A stretch of DNA of 64,000 nt from Crotophaga sulcirostris (taxonomy: Eukaryota; Chordata; Aves; Cuculiformes; Crotophagidae): assembly GCA_013397455.1 (NCBI GenBank), contig VYZB01000278.1, forward strand, positions 594,914 to 658,913, in the 5' to 3' direction. The notes beneath the pieces are model-generated. The model ran no database searches. It saw only the letters and a program-made list of their open reading frames with translations, and had not been told where the DNA came from. The translations under genes and the position numbers were made by a program. This document shows positions 42,553 through 53,142 of this stretch, piece by piece; position 1 is the first letter of the stretch; each line of letters begins with the position of its first letter.

Positions 42553-43959
42553 GTAAGTACCATGTTAACTCTTTGTGACCTGCCATTTTGTTCACTTCCT
42601 TTGCTATCTTAAAGTTATGGAACTGACCACTTCACTTTGCTTTTATGTGGTCATAGAATCGTGTTATTAAAAACAGCAGATGAGTTACAGTTTTGTAGGA
42701 CTGGGAGTGTACGCAGTGCTTAACTATTTTATTTATTGCTGGAAGGACAGTACTGAGTTCTAGTACAGACCTTTTTTGTCATTGTAATCTAAGAACACTT
42801 CATCAGTTGATTTTTGTTAATACCATACCTGTACAGGTGAGAGCCAGTCATCATGGAGACAATTTAGTTAATCTTTGGCAGATTCCCCAAGAAGCCTGGA
42901 TTTAGGAGGTGGAACTTCCTTGTCTTTTCCCCCAGGCATAGGTTTTCCCCTAAAACCAGGATTACTAGGAATTCATGAGCTGAAACTTACATAGCAAAGA
43001 ATGTGACTAAATGTGTTTTGCAGTAAAGCTAGGGTGATAAAATCCAGGCAGTGAGCATTAACATGCTTTCCCTTTTACCTCTGCTTGTGTCTAATATAAT
43101 TTTATTATACAAACTATTATTTTATTACTGATTACTTTCCATATCATGTTGTGTGCAGTCTAAAATATCGTTTGTGTTGTCATAGATCCAGAACTAAGTA
43201 TGTTAAGTGATACTCTGACAAGTGGAGCAAATGATCTGCTAATTCAGAAGTTTTTCAAAAAGTTGCCTTCCCTTATTGTTAAGATGGACATTTGACACTG
43301 AAACATAAAAATAAGACATTTTCTTCTTGTACGTTCTGTAAGAGCTGTGTCCTGCTCAAGCAGGCTAAGGTTATTATATTAAAAATGTGTCTGAATTTCA
43401 AAAGGTTATAGAAGAATTTTAGTGCCCTCATCATGCAGCTACGCGCCATATGTGTGTCCATCTATCCTGGTGCCATGCAACTAGGCACTTGCCCTAATTT
43501 AGAGGGATTTGTTTCAGGAAGTGGAGGAACTTAAGGAGTTGATTGTTGACATGTTCGTCAGACCCATCGTTATGTAAATAAATATGATGCCAAGAAGCAA
43601 TTTGTGTGGTTTTATCATAATATTTTTCACGATGCTGAATTTGTAAAGATTTAGTATGTAATGGGAGGAGTTGAATTCTGTGAAATTAACTGTTTCTAAC
43701 TCCTGTGGTTTTGGGGAGCTGAAGTACACCCAGAAAAAAACCCTTAGTTCTCCACTTGCTTCGACCAGTTTTGTGTTTATAAATACATGATTTCATAATA
43801 GCAATGTTTTAAGTGGATTTAAAAGTAGTATTCCTTGATCTGAAATACAGTACAGATGCTTTTTTCCTGGCACAATTTTGAATTATTTCTAGGTTACTGA
43901 GTTTTCTAGTTTCGTGTGTGTGTGCATGTATGCATGAATACAGCTGAACTGAAAGCTAC

Positions 43960-44300
43960 CACGTGCTGTGTTAAGTGCACAAGCCATAATATACACCAGG
44001 TGTAGTAATTAGCAGTCACACGAAGGCTGCCTATTTGTCTGGTTTTGCTGCTGTTGCTGTATCCCCTTGTGTTTTCAACCATCAGATAGCTGGATTTAAT
44101 TGAGGCTACATCAGATGAGGCATTACTGACACCTTTAATTGAATGAGCATCCAGGGAGGATTAACTCATAATATTGATTGGCTTTTAGCCACTTGCTCAG
44201 AAGGGTGTCTGGGTAGCTTATTAGTTGCTTTTATTTACACCTTTATGCAAAGAGTGTAAATAGGAATTCATGGAGCAATATGTTTTTCTAAGTACTCTTA
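43960..44300. promoter_or_regulatory. Candidate enhancer block in the intron between exons 2 and 3
   Basis: A dense run of transcription-factor-type words: GTAGTAATTAGCAG, CATCAGATAGCTGG, ATTTAATTGAGG, ACACCTTTAATTGAATGAGC and TATTGATTGGC. There is also a near-duplicated TTTACACCTTTATGC / ACACCTTTAATTG. It has no coding frame and no repeat signature. Confidence 0.33.
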
Positions 44301-45433
44301 ATAACTTTTTAAAAAGGAGTGATAATAAAAATGCAAATGTATTTAATTTTTTTATTAGTTCTGTATAAATATACATTAAATGTATGCACTTACATACACA
44401 TATATGTAATGAAATATTGCAGGTGGAAGATAACCAAGAACACTTCCTTAGTGTTCTAATTCAGTTATTAGAAAATTACAAATACTAGAGCAATATGACT
44501 ACTGGTGACTAGAATGACTGTATTCTGGCATCTAAATGGAGTTCTCTTTTTTAAGGTACAACACACAATCAAAAACCCATTAAGTTTTGCTTTTCCTCCT
44601 TATGTTTGATATCCAGGTCTAAGGTCCTCACCATTTTGTTTTGACATATGCAGTATTGTTAGAGCACTTAGTTAAAAAGTTATTAAACTTTTCAACTTAC
44701 TAAATTAAAAAACTAAAACCTAAAAGTATTGTGTTGAAAATGAGAGTCTGCATTCATTCCCTCCCTTTAGTATTTCTAGAAACAACACAGGATAGTGTCT
44801 GTAATCACATCCACTTTATATTCTTTACAACTGCATTTAATTATGTTTGTCCTTTGAAACACATTTGCAGTGAAGTCTTCGACTTTACATTCATAAATCT
44901 TATTTTTGTACACCAGAAATATATACAGAACATATATCTAGTATATGTGTGTATCTGTTTATTTTAATGTGCTTTCATGTTCTCATCTGGCTTGTAAAGA
45001 ATTGCAGTCTGCCAATTTAATGCAACTTGAGACAATCTCTGGGAGCAGGAATTCCTTTTGCTCGCTTTTTTTTTTTTTTTGGTCCCTCCTAGTTTGGCAT
45101 TAGTTTCCTTGACAAACTGTGTCTGCAGATATGAAGGAGATTCTTTTGGCAGAAAAAGGCGATTGGAAAACTTTTAGTTTAATCTGTTGTGATCTGTAGC
45201 AAAGTTTGTGTATAGACCCCCTGTGTTCAACAAGGAGCTCAAATTAATAGTGAAGGTTTTTCTACTTAAAACAGTTGTTTTCACAAGCCTGTCCACTCTT
45301 ACTGCCTTTGCTTTTCACTGCTATTGGATCTTGTGGTTTTTAATCCAGTCTTCCTTCTCTTGTCCTGTCTTCCTTCCTCGTCCCATGTTTTCTTTTCCTG
45401 TGTATTTGGGTTCTTGTTGTGTGCACTCAACAG

Positions 45434-45448
45434 TATCTCCTCCTGCAG
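45434..45448 (+). other. LRBA: Possible alternative 15-nt extension of window exon 3
   Basis: An AG at 45432-45433 precedes 15 bases that are in frame with exon 3 and encode YLLLQ. The downstream AG at 45447-45448 has the better pyrimidine tract and matches LRBA as known, so it is the main site. NBEA, as I recall it, carries a few extra residues at the same junction. Confidence 0.3.
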
Positions 45449-45626
45449 AGTCCGTTGATGTTCACAGACCAAGCTCAACAGGACGTTATCATGGTTCTAA
45501 AGTTCCCATCCAACTCCCCTGTCACTCATGTAGCAGCCAACACGCAGCCTGGTCTGGCTACTCCTGCTGTGATCACAGTTACTGCAAACAGGCTATTTGC
45601 TGTAAACAAGTGGCATAATCTTCCTG
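45449..45626 (+). CDS. LRBA: LRBA exon (window exon 3): start of the WD40 region
   Basis: This exon has 178 nt, entering in phase 0 and leaving in phase 1 (59 codons plus one G). The acceptor is CTCCTCCTGCAG ending at 45448 and the donor is GTAAGTAA from 45627. It encodes SPLMFTDQAQQDVIMVL through ANRLFAVNKWHNLP. This is the first WD-like strand set after the BEACH domain. It matches LRBA (TDQAQQD, NTQPGLATPAVITVTANRLF), whereas NBEA has different residues here. A second possible acceptor (AACAG ending at 45433) lies 15 nt upstream in the same frame and would add YLLLQ before SPLMF. Confidence 0.95.
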
Positions 45627-48302
45627 GTAAGTAAATTGCATTAAGCATTAGCCAAAGAAACCACTGCCATCAAGCTGTACTTGCGTTGTCTGTTTCAGAA
45701 TTTGCTGCAGAACTCTTTTAAGTTTAAAGTGTGATGGGCAAGTCCCATTGTTGACAAAGAATGCTTTTCATATATGGACTTAGTTTCTCCTTAAAAAGAT
45801 AATCTGAACTATTGTGTAGTAGGATATGTAGCACACATAACAATATAATGCTTTCCAGGCCATCAGGCACTATGCAAGAAGACAAAAACGTTACACTCTT
45901 CATCTTGAGTTTAGTTTTTCAGTCAGGTGGAAGCTTGAACCATATCAAGTCAAAGTAAAGTTTTAAAGCATGTAGAACTTGCGTGAAATCTTTTCTGCTA
46001 TCTATTTCTAGTTGATAATGAAGACCATATTCTGATGTTAAAGCCACTCAGTGAGAATTAGAAGATGAAATACATGGGGAGTCTGCATCTTCTGTAACTT
46101 AAACATCCCAAAGTTATTAGATATTTATGTATTTGTCAGTATGAAAGGAAGCCAACATATCAATTTGCATAACAACCAATCAAATTATTTTTCCTTTAAA
46201 AATGTGTTGGACTTGAGAACATAGTCATTGTGTTTTCTGTTCTAATGTTCTCTAATCTTAAAGGCTCTCATCCTCCTTTCCCTGACTATGGGAGTCTCAG
46301 GCTCGAGCTGTGAAAAGTACTTTATTTCAGTGCTATGCAGTAAATCTGCTCAAAGGCCATGCAAGAAAGGGAAAAAAGAGCTTCTACTCAAATAACTTAG
46401 AAGACATTTGCACCACAGTAATGCTCACATCACTGAAATTCTTACTAAGAAATGTGGACCTGTGTTCCTTGATTACATTTTGAAAAAAGCCAGATGACTC
46501 ACTTTTTCCTAATTTTTACAAATTACCTCTCAACATTGTTCAAATAGAAACATGTATGTATTATTTCACCCACCCAAGAAATGCTTAAAAAGAAAGGTGG
46601 GAAGGAAGCGGGGAAGGGAAGTTTATCTGGATAACAAGTTGTGAGCAAGAACTATTTACAGGGATCTTGACATTTGTTTGAAAGGAGAATGCCAATATGC
46701 TCTCGTACCTGGGATATGTGACCTTGGGCATATGATATTCAAGACTTTTAAAAAATAGCCTTTGTGGACATACAACAGTCATGGGAAAAGAAGAGGATCT
46801 GAAGTGCTAGGAATTGATTTTTATTTCCTCTTTAAGACTGTTAGCTGATGATCTGTGAGCAGGCAACCAATTGTTAAGTATAGTAATCACCTGGTTTGAA
46901 TTGTACAAAACCTTCAGATTTGGGGGGTTTTTGCCTCATCTCTGAAAGGGACAACAGTAAGCTGAGCTTTAGAGTCACTAGTTTTGCATTTAGAGACACT
47001 TTACTCTTCTCCTGCCTTTACAAAGAGCTCAGGAAAACCTACAGTTCAAGACAAACAGGAAACAACCAAACAAAACCCCACTTCACTCCACCTTTCTGAG
47101 AGCACAGTGGTCAGCTGCAGGCTGGGAATGTAGTAATAAACTTAAGATAAATGCATATGGACTCCTAAAACTAGCCTTCACTCTTGTTGCCTTCAAATTT
47201 TATATCAAAATGCAATCTGCTAGGGTTAGAGGGCAGGTATCATTACTATTCGGTATCTCCTACTGTGACCTTAACGTTGTCTTTACTAACGAAGCATCAT
47301 GATTAAAAAAGTTGTCAAGTGACCAGTTGTCACTGATGTGTAATTAAAAATCTCATTGCTGCTTTTGTACATGAGTTTGGTGGCTTTGCTGAGATCTAAT
47401 GGCACTGGTACCCAACAGAGCACCTCTTTTTGTCATGTGGATTTCATGTTTAGTTCTGTTAGTGTTTCATTGCAGCAGAACCTTGACTTCCCAGTTACTT
47501 ATGAAACCTTTCTATTGAAACTAAGTTTTATATTAAGCCATGGACAGTAGATAGAAAAATCATAGGTTTAAGTATTCAGGCATTATTTTATGTTCCTCTT
47601 CCAAGAGTGTCTTGTGGGCTGTTGGGGGGGAGGTGGAGTTTGCTTACTTGCTCGTTTGGTTTTGGTGACACTGTGGGAAAAAAAAAGGTGGTTTTTAACA
47701 GTAAAGGAAAATTCAGGAGGAAAACATTTCACTGGTACGCCAGGTGCTCAGATGAAATATAGGTCAGCAGAATTATATATTAACTTCTATGCAAACTTGC
47801 AAATAAATGGGCTTTGGCGATGGATGAATCCTTAAATTCTGGATGACTATGAGATTTCCCTGTCTGCATCATAAACTGAATTTTTTAAAAAAAATGTTCT
47901 TTGTGCTTCACTTGTTCAAAACAGGGCTTTAAAAAGTAAAGAGGAAAATAGTATTTGCTACAGTCAGCAGATGGTTGTCACATTTTGTTTTCAGTGCTCT
48001 TTACCACTTAATTTTGTTTTGTTGCGACAAGAGAGGTTGCCAGTAAAGCATCTGCTAGAGCTTATGGCTCAGGACTGGAGCTGCTGCTGATGGCATACAT
48101 TCAGAATAGCACTAATCGAAAATAAATGTTTAATAAGCAACCCGTGAAAGCACCTGGATTTTTTTTTAAAAATTCTATTAATGCAGAAGAATCTTGAATA
48201 CTTACAAAAAAAAAGGATGGACGTAGCTTTGATTTATAAAATGTATGTGGCCTCACGTATTAAAAAATGCAGAGTTTTAAAATCTTCTTTCCTGAATTCC
48301 AG
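45627..48302 (+). other. LRBA: LRBA intron between window exons 3 and 4
   Basis: A 2.7-kb intron (GTAAGT to TTCCAG). There is a short G-run near 47623-47630. Otherwise it is AT-rich sequence with no recognised feature. Confidence 0.85.
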
Positions 48303-48365
48303 CTCATCAAGGTGCTGTACAGGACCAGCCTTACCAGCTGCCAGTGGAAATCGATCCTCTCATAG
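48303..48365 (+). CDS. LRBA: LRBA exon (window exon 4): 63-nt in-frame linker exon with weak donor
   Basis: This exon has 63 nt, phase 1 at both ends. The acceptor is AATTCCAG ending at 48302. With the G from the previous exon it encodes AHQGAVQDQPYQLPVEID followed by PLI, and its last G starts the next codon. The residues match the LRBA linker between the first WD-like segment and the WD40 blades. The donor reads ATAG/GTCTGT, with a poor match at +3 and +4 but a G at +5. Because the length is divisible by three, skipping it would keep the frame (G plus CC gives Ala) and remove 21 residues. It is too short to stand out as an open frame and was found by following the LRBA protein across the gap. 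Confidence 0.92.
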   Translation, partial: LIKVLYRTSLTSCQWKSILS

Positions 48366-48399
48366 GTCTGTCACTTCCTTCTCTCTTTGCGATTCATTA

Positions 48400-48910
48400 A
48401 GCTCTGTATGGTGGCCCTGAAGTGTAGATTACGGTTGTTTTTCACTTGCTGGTTGCTGGGAATGGAATTTTCCTGATAAACCATTTGCATGCAAATTGGA
48501 ATGCAATGAGCTGTGGCTATGCTGGTATTTCATCAACTCCCCCTCGTTGGTTTGCCTAATTTGAACAGGCCTAGGACGCGTGTCAGTGAAAATTAATATG
48601 GATGCTGTAATAATGTGTGATTGAGAATGTGCATGAAGTACTGTCAGGATAATATTGGATCTTTTCATCACTCAGACTTGTTGATGAGCAGGAGCGAGGC
48701 ACGTTATGATGAATTGGTGCACTGGTAATGTGATGGAGCTCCTTTGCTGAGGAAATTTTCATAATAACAGTGGGGTTCTTAACTGCACCGTGTTGTGAAA
48801 AATAAAACCATGGTGCCAGGGTTTCATCATTAAAGGAGATCAATCCTTTCTTCATAGACCTGCTGTTCAGGCTGAGGGGATTAATGTGTAATTGCAAAGC
48901 GGTTTCAGAG
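48400..48910. promoter_or_regulatory. Candidate conserved regulatory block just downstream of window exon 4
   Basis: It begins within 40 nt of the weak exon-4 donor. It contains the perfect 14-bp palindrome ATTTGCATGCAAAT (48483-48496), which holds an octamer (POU-type) site on each strand. Further homeodomain-type words follow: GCCTAATTTG, AAAATTAATATGG, GGGATTAATGTGTAATTGC. The antisense strand is open in two overlapping frames (80 and 104 codons) without family resemblance, as often happens in slowly evolving non-coding DNA. It could act as an enhancer or influence splicing of exon 4. Confidence 0.42.
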
Positions 48911-49345
48911 TTGAAATATATTGCCTACTCCGTTTTAGTATTGAGATATTAGTGTTCATTTTTCAAGGGTATTGCATCTTTTGATCAGCGTTACTAGTTA
49001 AATTTGTTTATGTTTTTCTTCTATTAAAAAGGGGTGGAGGAATGTCTCTCTCTTATTTAATGACTCAGTGTAATAGATTCAATTCATGACTTTGTATTAT
49101 AGTGGTTTATTAGTTTATATAGAGGTGATTTTTCTATTAGCATGCTTAGAGTTTGGTTAGTTCTTTCATTACATACCTAACTTTGGGGAGTGCATGCTTG
49201 GACTATAATTCAGAAGCCTCTAGCGTGGTAAATGGAACCTTAAATGTGATAAAAAAAAATAAAGAGAAAAACCACCCTCAAACAACCTAACCCCAAAATA
49301 CAAACTAGTTGTAGGAGAGTTCACAGGAGCAACAAAGACAGGATT

Positions 49346-49362
49346 CCCCCCCCCCCCCCCCC
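49346..49362 (+). repeat. C17 homopolymer
   Basis: Seventeen consecutive C within an intron, rare compared with the many T or A runs in this window. The complementary G17 could form a G-quadruplex. Length polymorphism or sequencing error is likely. Confidence 0.95.
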
Positions 49363-51722
49363 AATGCCAATTTTATTAGGCTTCAAACTTAGCTCTGTTT
49401 TTTTAACTGTCCATTTCAGTTTAAGTGAAAAAGAAGTGAAGTGGCCAATTGTGGAAGCATGGAAAAATCAGAGCAAATGTGAACTTGCCTGGATAAGTTA
49501 GAATGGCAGGTCTGTCAGCCAGTGAGAATTAATTTCAGAACTAATATGCATATCACGCTAGGAACTGCGTTGTATTGGTGTGTAGATACAGGCTGTTGCT
49601 GTGTAGCCATTTTGCTGGGTAAGCTCTATGATAATTGAATCAGGAACATTGTGGGCATATTAAACCATTTTATAGAGCTGATAAAATTAAAATATTTTCC
49701 CAAAGTTTTTAAATTCAGTTCCCATCTGAATAACGCAATGCTTATAATTTATAATGAGGAGAACATGTGCTGTAACTCTCCTTTCCTTTCTGAAATAGAT
49801 TTTATCTTAAAAAAATCTTTGGATTAGGAAATGTATATTCTGCTTAAAAAAACTGCTATCAAGTAGATCTTAAAAATATAAATAAATGTCACAGCAAAAA
49901 AAATCAAAGTCACATTCAGCCTGTCTGGTGATTTTTCTACATATGATGAAGAAATTAGAAGGAAATATTTTTTTATTTGCATTTGCATTTTTTCTAATTT
50001 TAAAATTATAATTCCATTTTCAGGCTTGCTTTTAACTTACAAAATTATTTGCTTGATATAAACTCCTTTAAAATTAATGTTCACAGATCTGAAAAATAGT
50101 TTAATATTCTTGTCATACAGTAGAACTCAAATCAGCTTTGTGATTACAGAGGACATAGTTTAAATGGCTTAAGGCTTTCTTTGTCACTGTTAAGTAGCAT
50201 CGTTGGGTACAAGGAAGTAATTATGTATATAATATTAAAAGTTTTTAAATGTGGCTTGACACATTTACCTAGAAATGGCACCTAAGAGGACCACAAAATT
50301 ACACTTTTATGATTACAGCAGGAATCTTGTTCCTGTCCTAGTCATGAGGAGGGATTCCTGCTGTCCTTATTTTCCTGTTGCACAGGAAGATGCAGAAAAG
50401 CAATGTCTGATATGACATAGATCCTAGACCTATTTTTGAGGTGAAGTCTTTTGAAGGTCTTATTGAATGTGTCAATCTGCATGTTTTTAGGGGAATTGAT
50501 TTTTCATTATTTTGTCATACTGAACACTTCACTGTGCATTTATAATGCATTGTTGGTCCCAACAACGTTCAAGACCCTGTTATGTGTTACCTGCAGAGCA
50601 AGTGGCGATAACTTGCTAAATTATTTGCTATCCATATGGACAAGACAATATCAACATTTTAAACATAGTAAAAGCATAAATAAATTAACAACTTGATACA
50701 AAATAAATGGAGTAAGCCCAAAGCTTAGGGGATAGTTAACATTTGAGAATGGAAAGAAGTTAAAGAACAAAGAGTAAAGCAGAGCACAAGACCAGGACAG
50801 AAACAGGTCCAGGGAACGACCTGGAATGAAATTAAGGGTGCACCAAGCAGAGCAGTTGTCAGATAAACCCAGGTCCAGGAGAACTTACTTCTTGCCGGCG
50901 ATGGAAGTCAGGTTCCCTCTCGAGTAAAATACACTGAAAGTTCTTCCTACAGTGTAGGTTTTTCATGATATATAACTATAGGGACCCATATGTACATATG
51001 CATGCACACACATCAATTAATAAGGACAAAATATAATAAGAAAAATGTGTTCATTAGTTGATTCCTGTCCAGTCCATGGGGTCATAATGCAAGATTATCT
51101 GGGGAAATAAACCAACAGGTGATAAAAGCAGGGTAAATATTTTCTCCCAACCCTGAAGGAGATTGTGGAGATAAGCTGGTTAATTTCTGTGCAGTGCTCA
51201 AAAAAACCGTGAAATGGTAGTGATGTTTACTGCAGTTATTCTTTTTTAAATTACAGTGCTTGCAATGAAATACAACTTGTGTATGATTTTGAACTCATAA
51301 TTCTGTTGTCTACTGCATTTGAGCCACTATATAGCGTATATGTGCATGTACTGCTTATAATTACATTCCCTTCATTTGTTTCTTAATTTTTAATTTCCTG
51401 TACTAGAAGAAGCAGGGAAGGAAACTTATTACATTTTTATGTATCATTCCTTTTTGCAGTCTTTCATTTATATTTGTCAGCTGCATTTGACTTAAAGAAG
51501 GGATTTCTTCTATTTCAGAATATATATTACAAGGAATTAGCATTGTTCCCAGAAGCGTAATGAGGATTTTATAGTAAAAGTAGAAAGAAAATGTCCCTGC
51601 CACAAAAAAACAACTAACAGCAGTGAGGAATAATTTTGGTGTGAATGTAAGTTTCTAAAATGTGCTTTTATTCTGTGAGTATGGATGCTAAAATTTCTTG
51701 GGTTTTGTGTCTGTCTGTTCAG

Positions 51723-51878
51723 CCAGCAATACAGGTATGCACAGAAGGCAAATCACTGACCTTTTAGACCAAAGCATTCAGGTACATTCCCAGTGTTTTG
51801 TCATCACCTCTGATAATCGTTACATCTTGGTGTGTGGCTTCTGGGACAAGAGTTTCCGTGTGTATTCCACCGACTCAG
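51723..51878 (+). CDS. LRBA: LRBA exon (window exon 5): WD40 blade
   Basis: This exon has 156 nt, phase 1 at both ends. The acceptor is CTGTTCAG ending at 51722 and the donor is GTAAAG from 51879. The peptide starts (A)SNTGMHRRQITDLLDQSIQ and continues through CFVITSDNRYILVCGFWD to KSFRVYSTDS. The part FVITSDNRYILVCGFWDKSFRVYST has the usual form of a WD40 repeat, with SDN.Y in the turn and a final hydrophobic strand. GMHRRQITDLLDQSIQVHSQ is LRBA-specific; NBEA has GVNKRQITDLVDQSIQINAH as I recall it. The open frame continues to 52108 through the intron, which is fortuitous read-through. Confidence 0.95.
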
Positions 51879-52633
51879 GTAAAGTATTTTTAAAAAATGG
51901 AAATAACATAAAAGATTTTTCTGTTAATTGTCAATGTACAGTGTCAAGTACAGAAAAAATGGGGAACAGGAGGAGAAAGGTGGAGTATGTATTTATTCCT
52001 CTATTAATAATACTTGTCAAATCTTTTAATGACGTGGCATTGCTGTGTATTGTACACTATTGTTTTTGTGGAATGATAGGAAATGTAAGGCAAGGAGCTC
52101 TTGGTTAGCCATAGTATCACATTTCAAATCTATATGACAGGCATGCCTGTTCTTACACTGCAGTGTCCACAAATAAATGAGTTTTTGTAGAAGCTTTGCA
52201 TACTAGGAGAATTAATTGTGCTCAGAGTGCTTACTTGGATTTAATTCTGGTTCTCTCAGCACCAGAGAATTTTTTTGTGAGGAAATAAGAAATACAGGCA
52301 AGCACCACAGAATAAAAACACAAGTTTTGAAATCTGGTGAAAGAATACTTATGAAAGCCTTTGAAAACTAAGCTATAACAGAAAAATTGATATGGAGCCG
52401 TTGAGTTATTTCATATAGATCGATATAATGGGCAGCAGTGAAATTAGTCTGTCAGCTGGCATGTATCCAAACTATTGAAGTCATGTATGTGTCATGCTAA
52501 ATAGAAAAGAATCTTTCAATGTTAGAGCTAAAGGAATTTAAGAGCCATGGAGCCCCAGAAAAAAAATGGATATGATTTTTTCCCTTTCATTATCTATAAT
52601 GGGAATAGCCACCTCACTGCAAGGTACTTCTTT

Positions 52634-52699
52634 GGGATTAATGACCCAGTGTGGTTAATGTGTGTGTGCCATCAAGCTTTGCAGTAGGTTATTAATCCC
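52634..52699. promoter_or_regulatory. Inverted pair of OTX/PITX-type sites
   Basis: GGGATTAAT at 52634-52642 and its exact reverse complement ATTAATCCC at 52691-52699 are 48 bp apart, with GGTTAATG between them. GGATTA is the recognition core of K50 homeodomain factors such as OTX2 and PITX. That these are functional is inference. Confidence 0.3.
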
Positions 52700-53057
52700 T
52701 GGGGAATATCCTACATGTTTGTCATAATTTCTTAAATATCTTAGTTAATAGTGTTTTTCACACTTGGCAAAACAAAATGTTTAACAAAACAGAGTGGTCT
52801 TTAGTGAAAATCTGTTAAGACTAGATTTCATGGCGTATTTTAGCATATCTGTCATTTTTTCAAATTTAAAGCCTTAAATATAAAGCAGAAGTTTAATTTA
52901 CTTCGTATTGACTCCATACAATTCATTATACATACCTCTTCTTAGACCCTTAGTTTAGTTTTCTCATTGATGAAAATAAATCTACATAAAATTGTGAATT
53001 TAAAGGAGATCGTCAGAAAAGCAGCAGGAGTAAATATTCATTATATAGTCTTCATTA

Positions 53058-53142
53058 GTATCACAGTATCACAGTCTTACAAGGTTGGAAAGGACCTCTG
53101 AGATCATCGAGTCCAACCTATAGCCCAACACTAACACCAACT
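53058..53142 (-). mobile_element. CR1 LINE 3' end, antisense, 5'-truncated
   Basis: The + strand reads TATCACAGTATCACAG, then GGTTGGAAAGGACCTCTGAG, then ATCATCGAGTCCAACC. This is the reverse complement of the 3' end of a CR1 non-LTR retrotransposon, the dominant LINE of birds and reptiles. Only about 85 nt remain, fitting the usual severe 5' truncation. The terminal repeat unit on the element's own strand is GATACTGT-like, unlike the ATTCTATG unit of the copy near 62.6 kb. Confidence 0.85.

Larger units (their letters stand above)
42553..45448 (+). other. LRBA: LRBA intron between window exons 2 and 3
   Basis: A 2.9-kb intron (GTAAGT to CTGCAG). It contains a short TG-rich run near 43917-43932, an enhancer-like block at about 43960-44300, and a T15 run at 45066-45080. 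The last 100 bases before the acceptor are rich in TTCCTTC/TCCTGTC, giving an unusually extended polypyrimidine region. Confidence 0.85.
48366..51722 (+). other. LRBA: LRBA intron between window exons 4 and 5
   Basis: A 3.4-kb intron starting with the weak donor GTCTGT and ending CTGTTCAG. The first 550 bases look like a conserved regulatory block with an octamer palindrome. A C17 homopolymer lies at 49346-49362. The stretch at about 50700-51180 is less AT-rich than its surroundings (for example GGTCCAGG, GCCGGCGATGG). It could be an old insertion, but I recognise no family. Confidence 0.85.

Noticed and set aside
42645..42665. TCATAGAATCG word resembling a CR1 3' end
   Set aside because: The flanking sequence does not continue into CR1 wording.
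45208..45618. 136-codon frame overlapping LRBA exon 3 in another frame
   Set aside because: The true exon is in the alternative frame that matches LRBA. This one is Ser/Cys-rich with no family resemblance.
50700..51180. Possible LTR or other insertion with GC-shifted composition
   Set aside because: I found no TG…CA ends, primer-binding site, target duplication or family wording, so it is not called.
51698..52108. 136-codon frame as a complete small gene
   Set aside because: Its first half is the LRBA WD40 exon and the rest is read-through into the intron after a clear GT donor.
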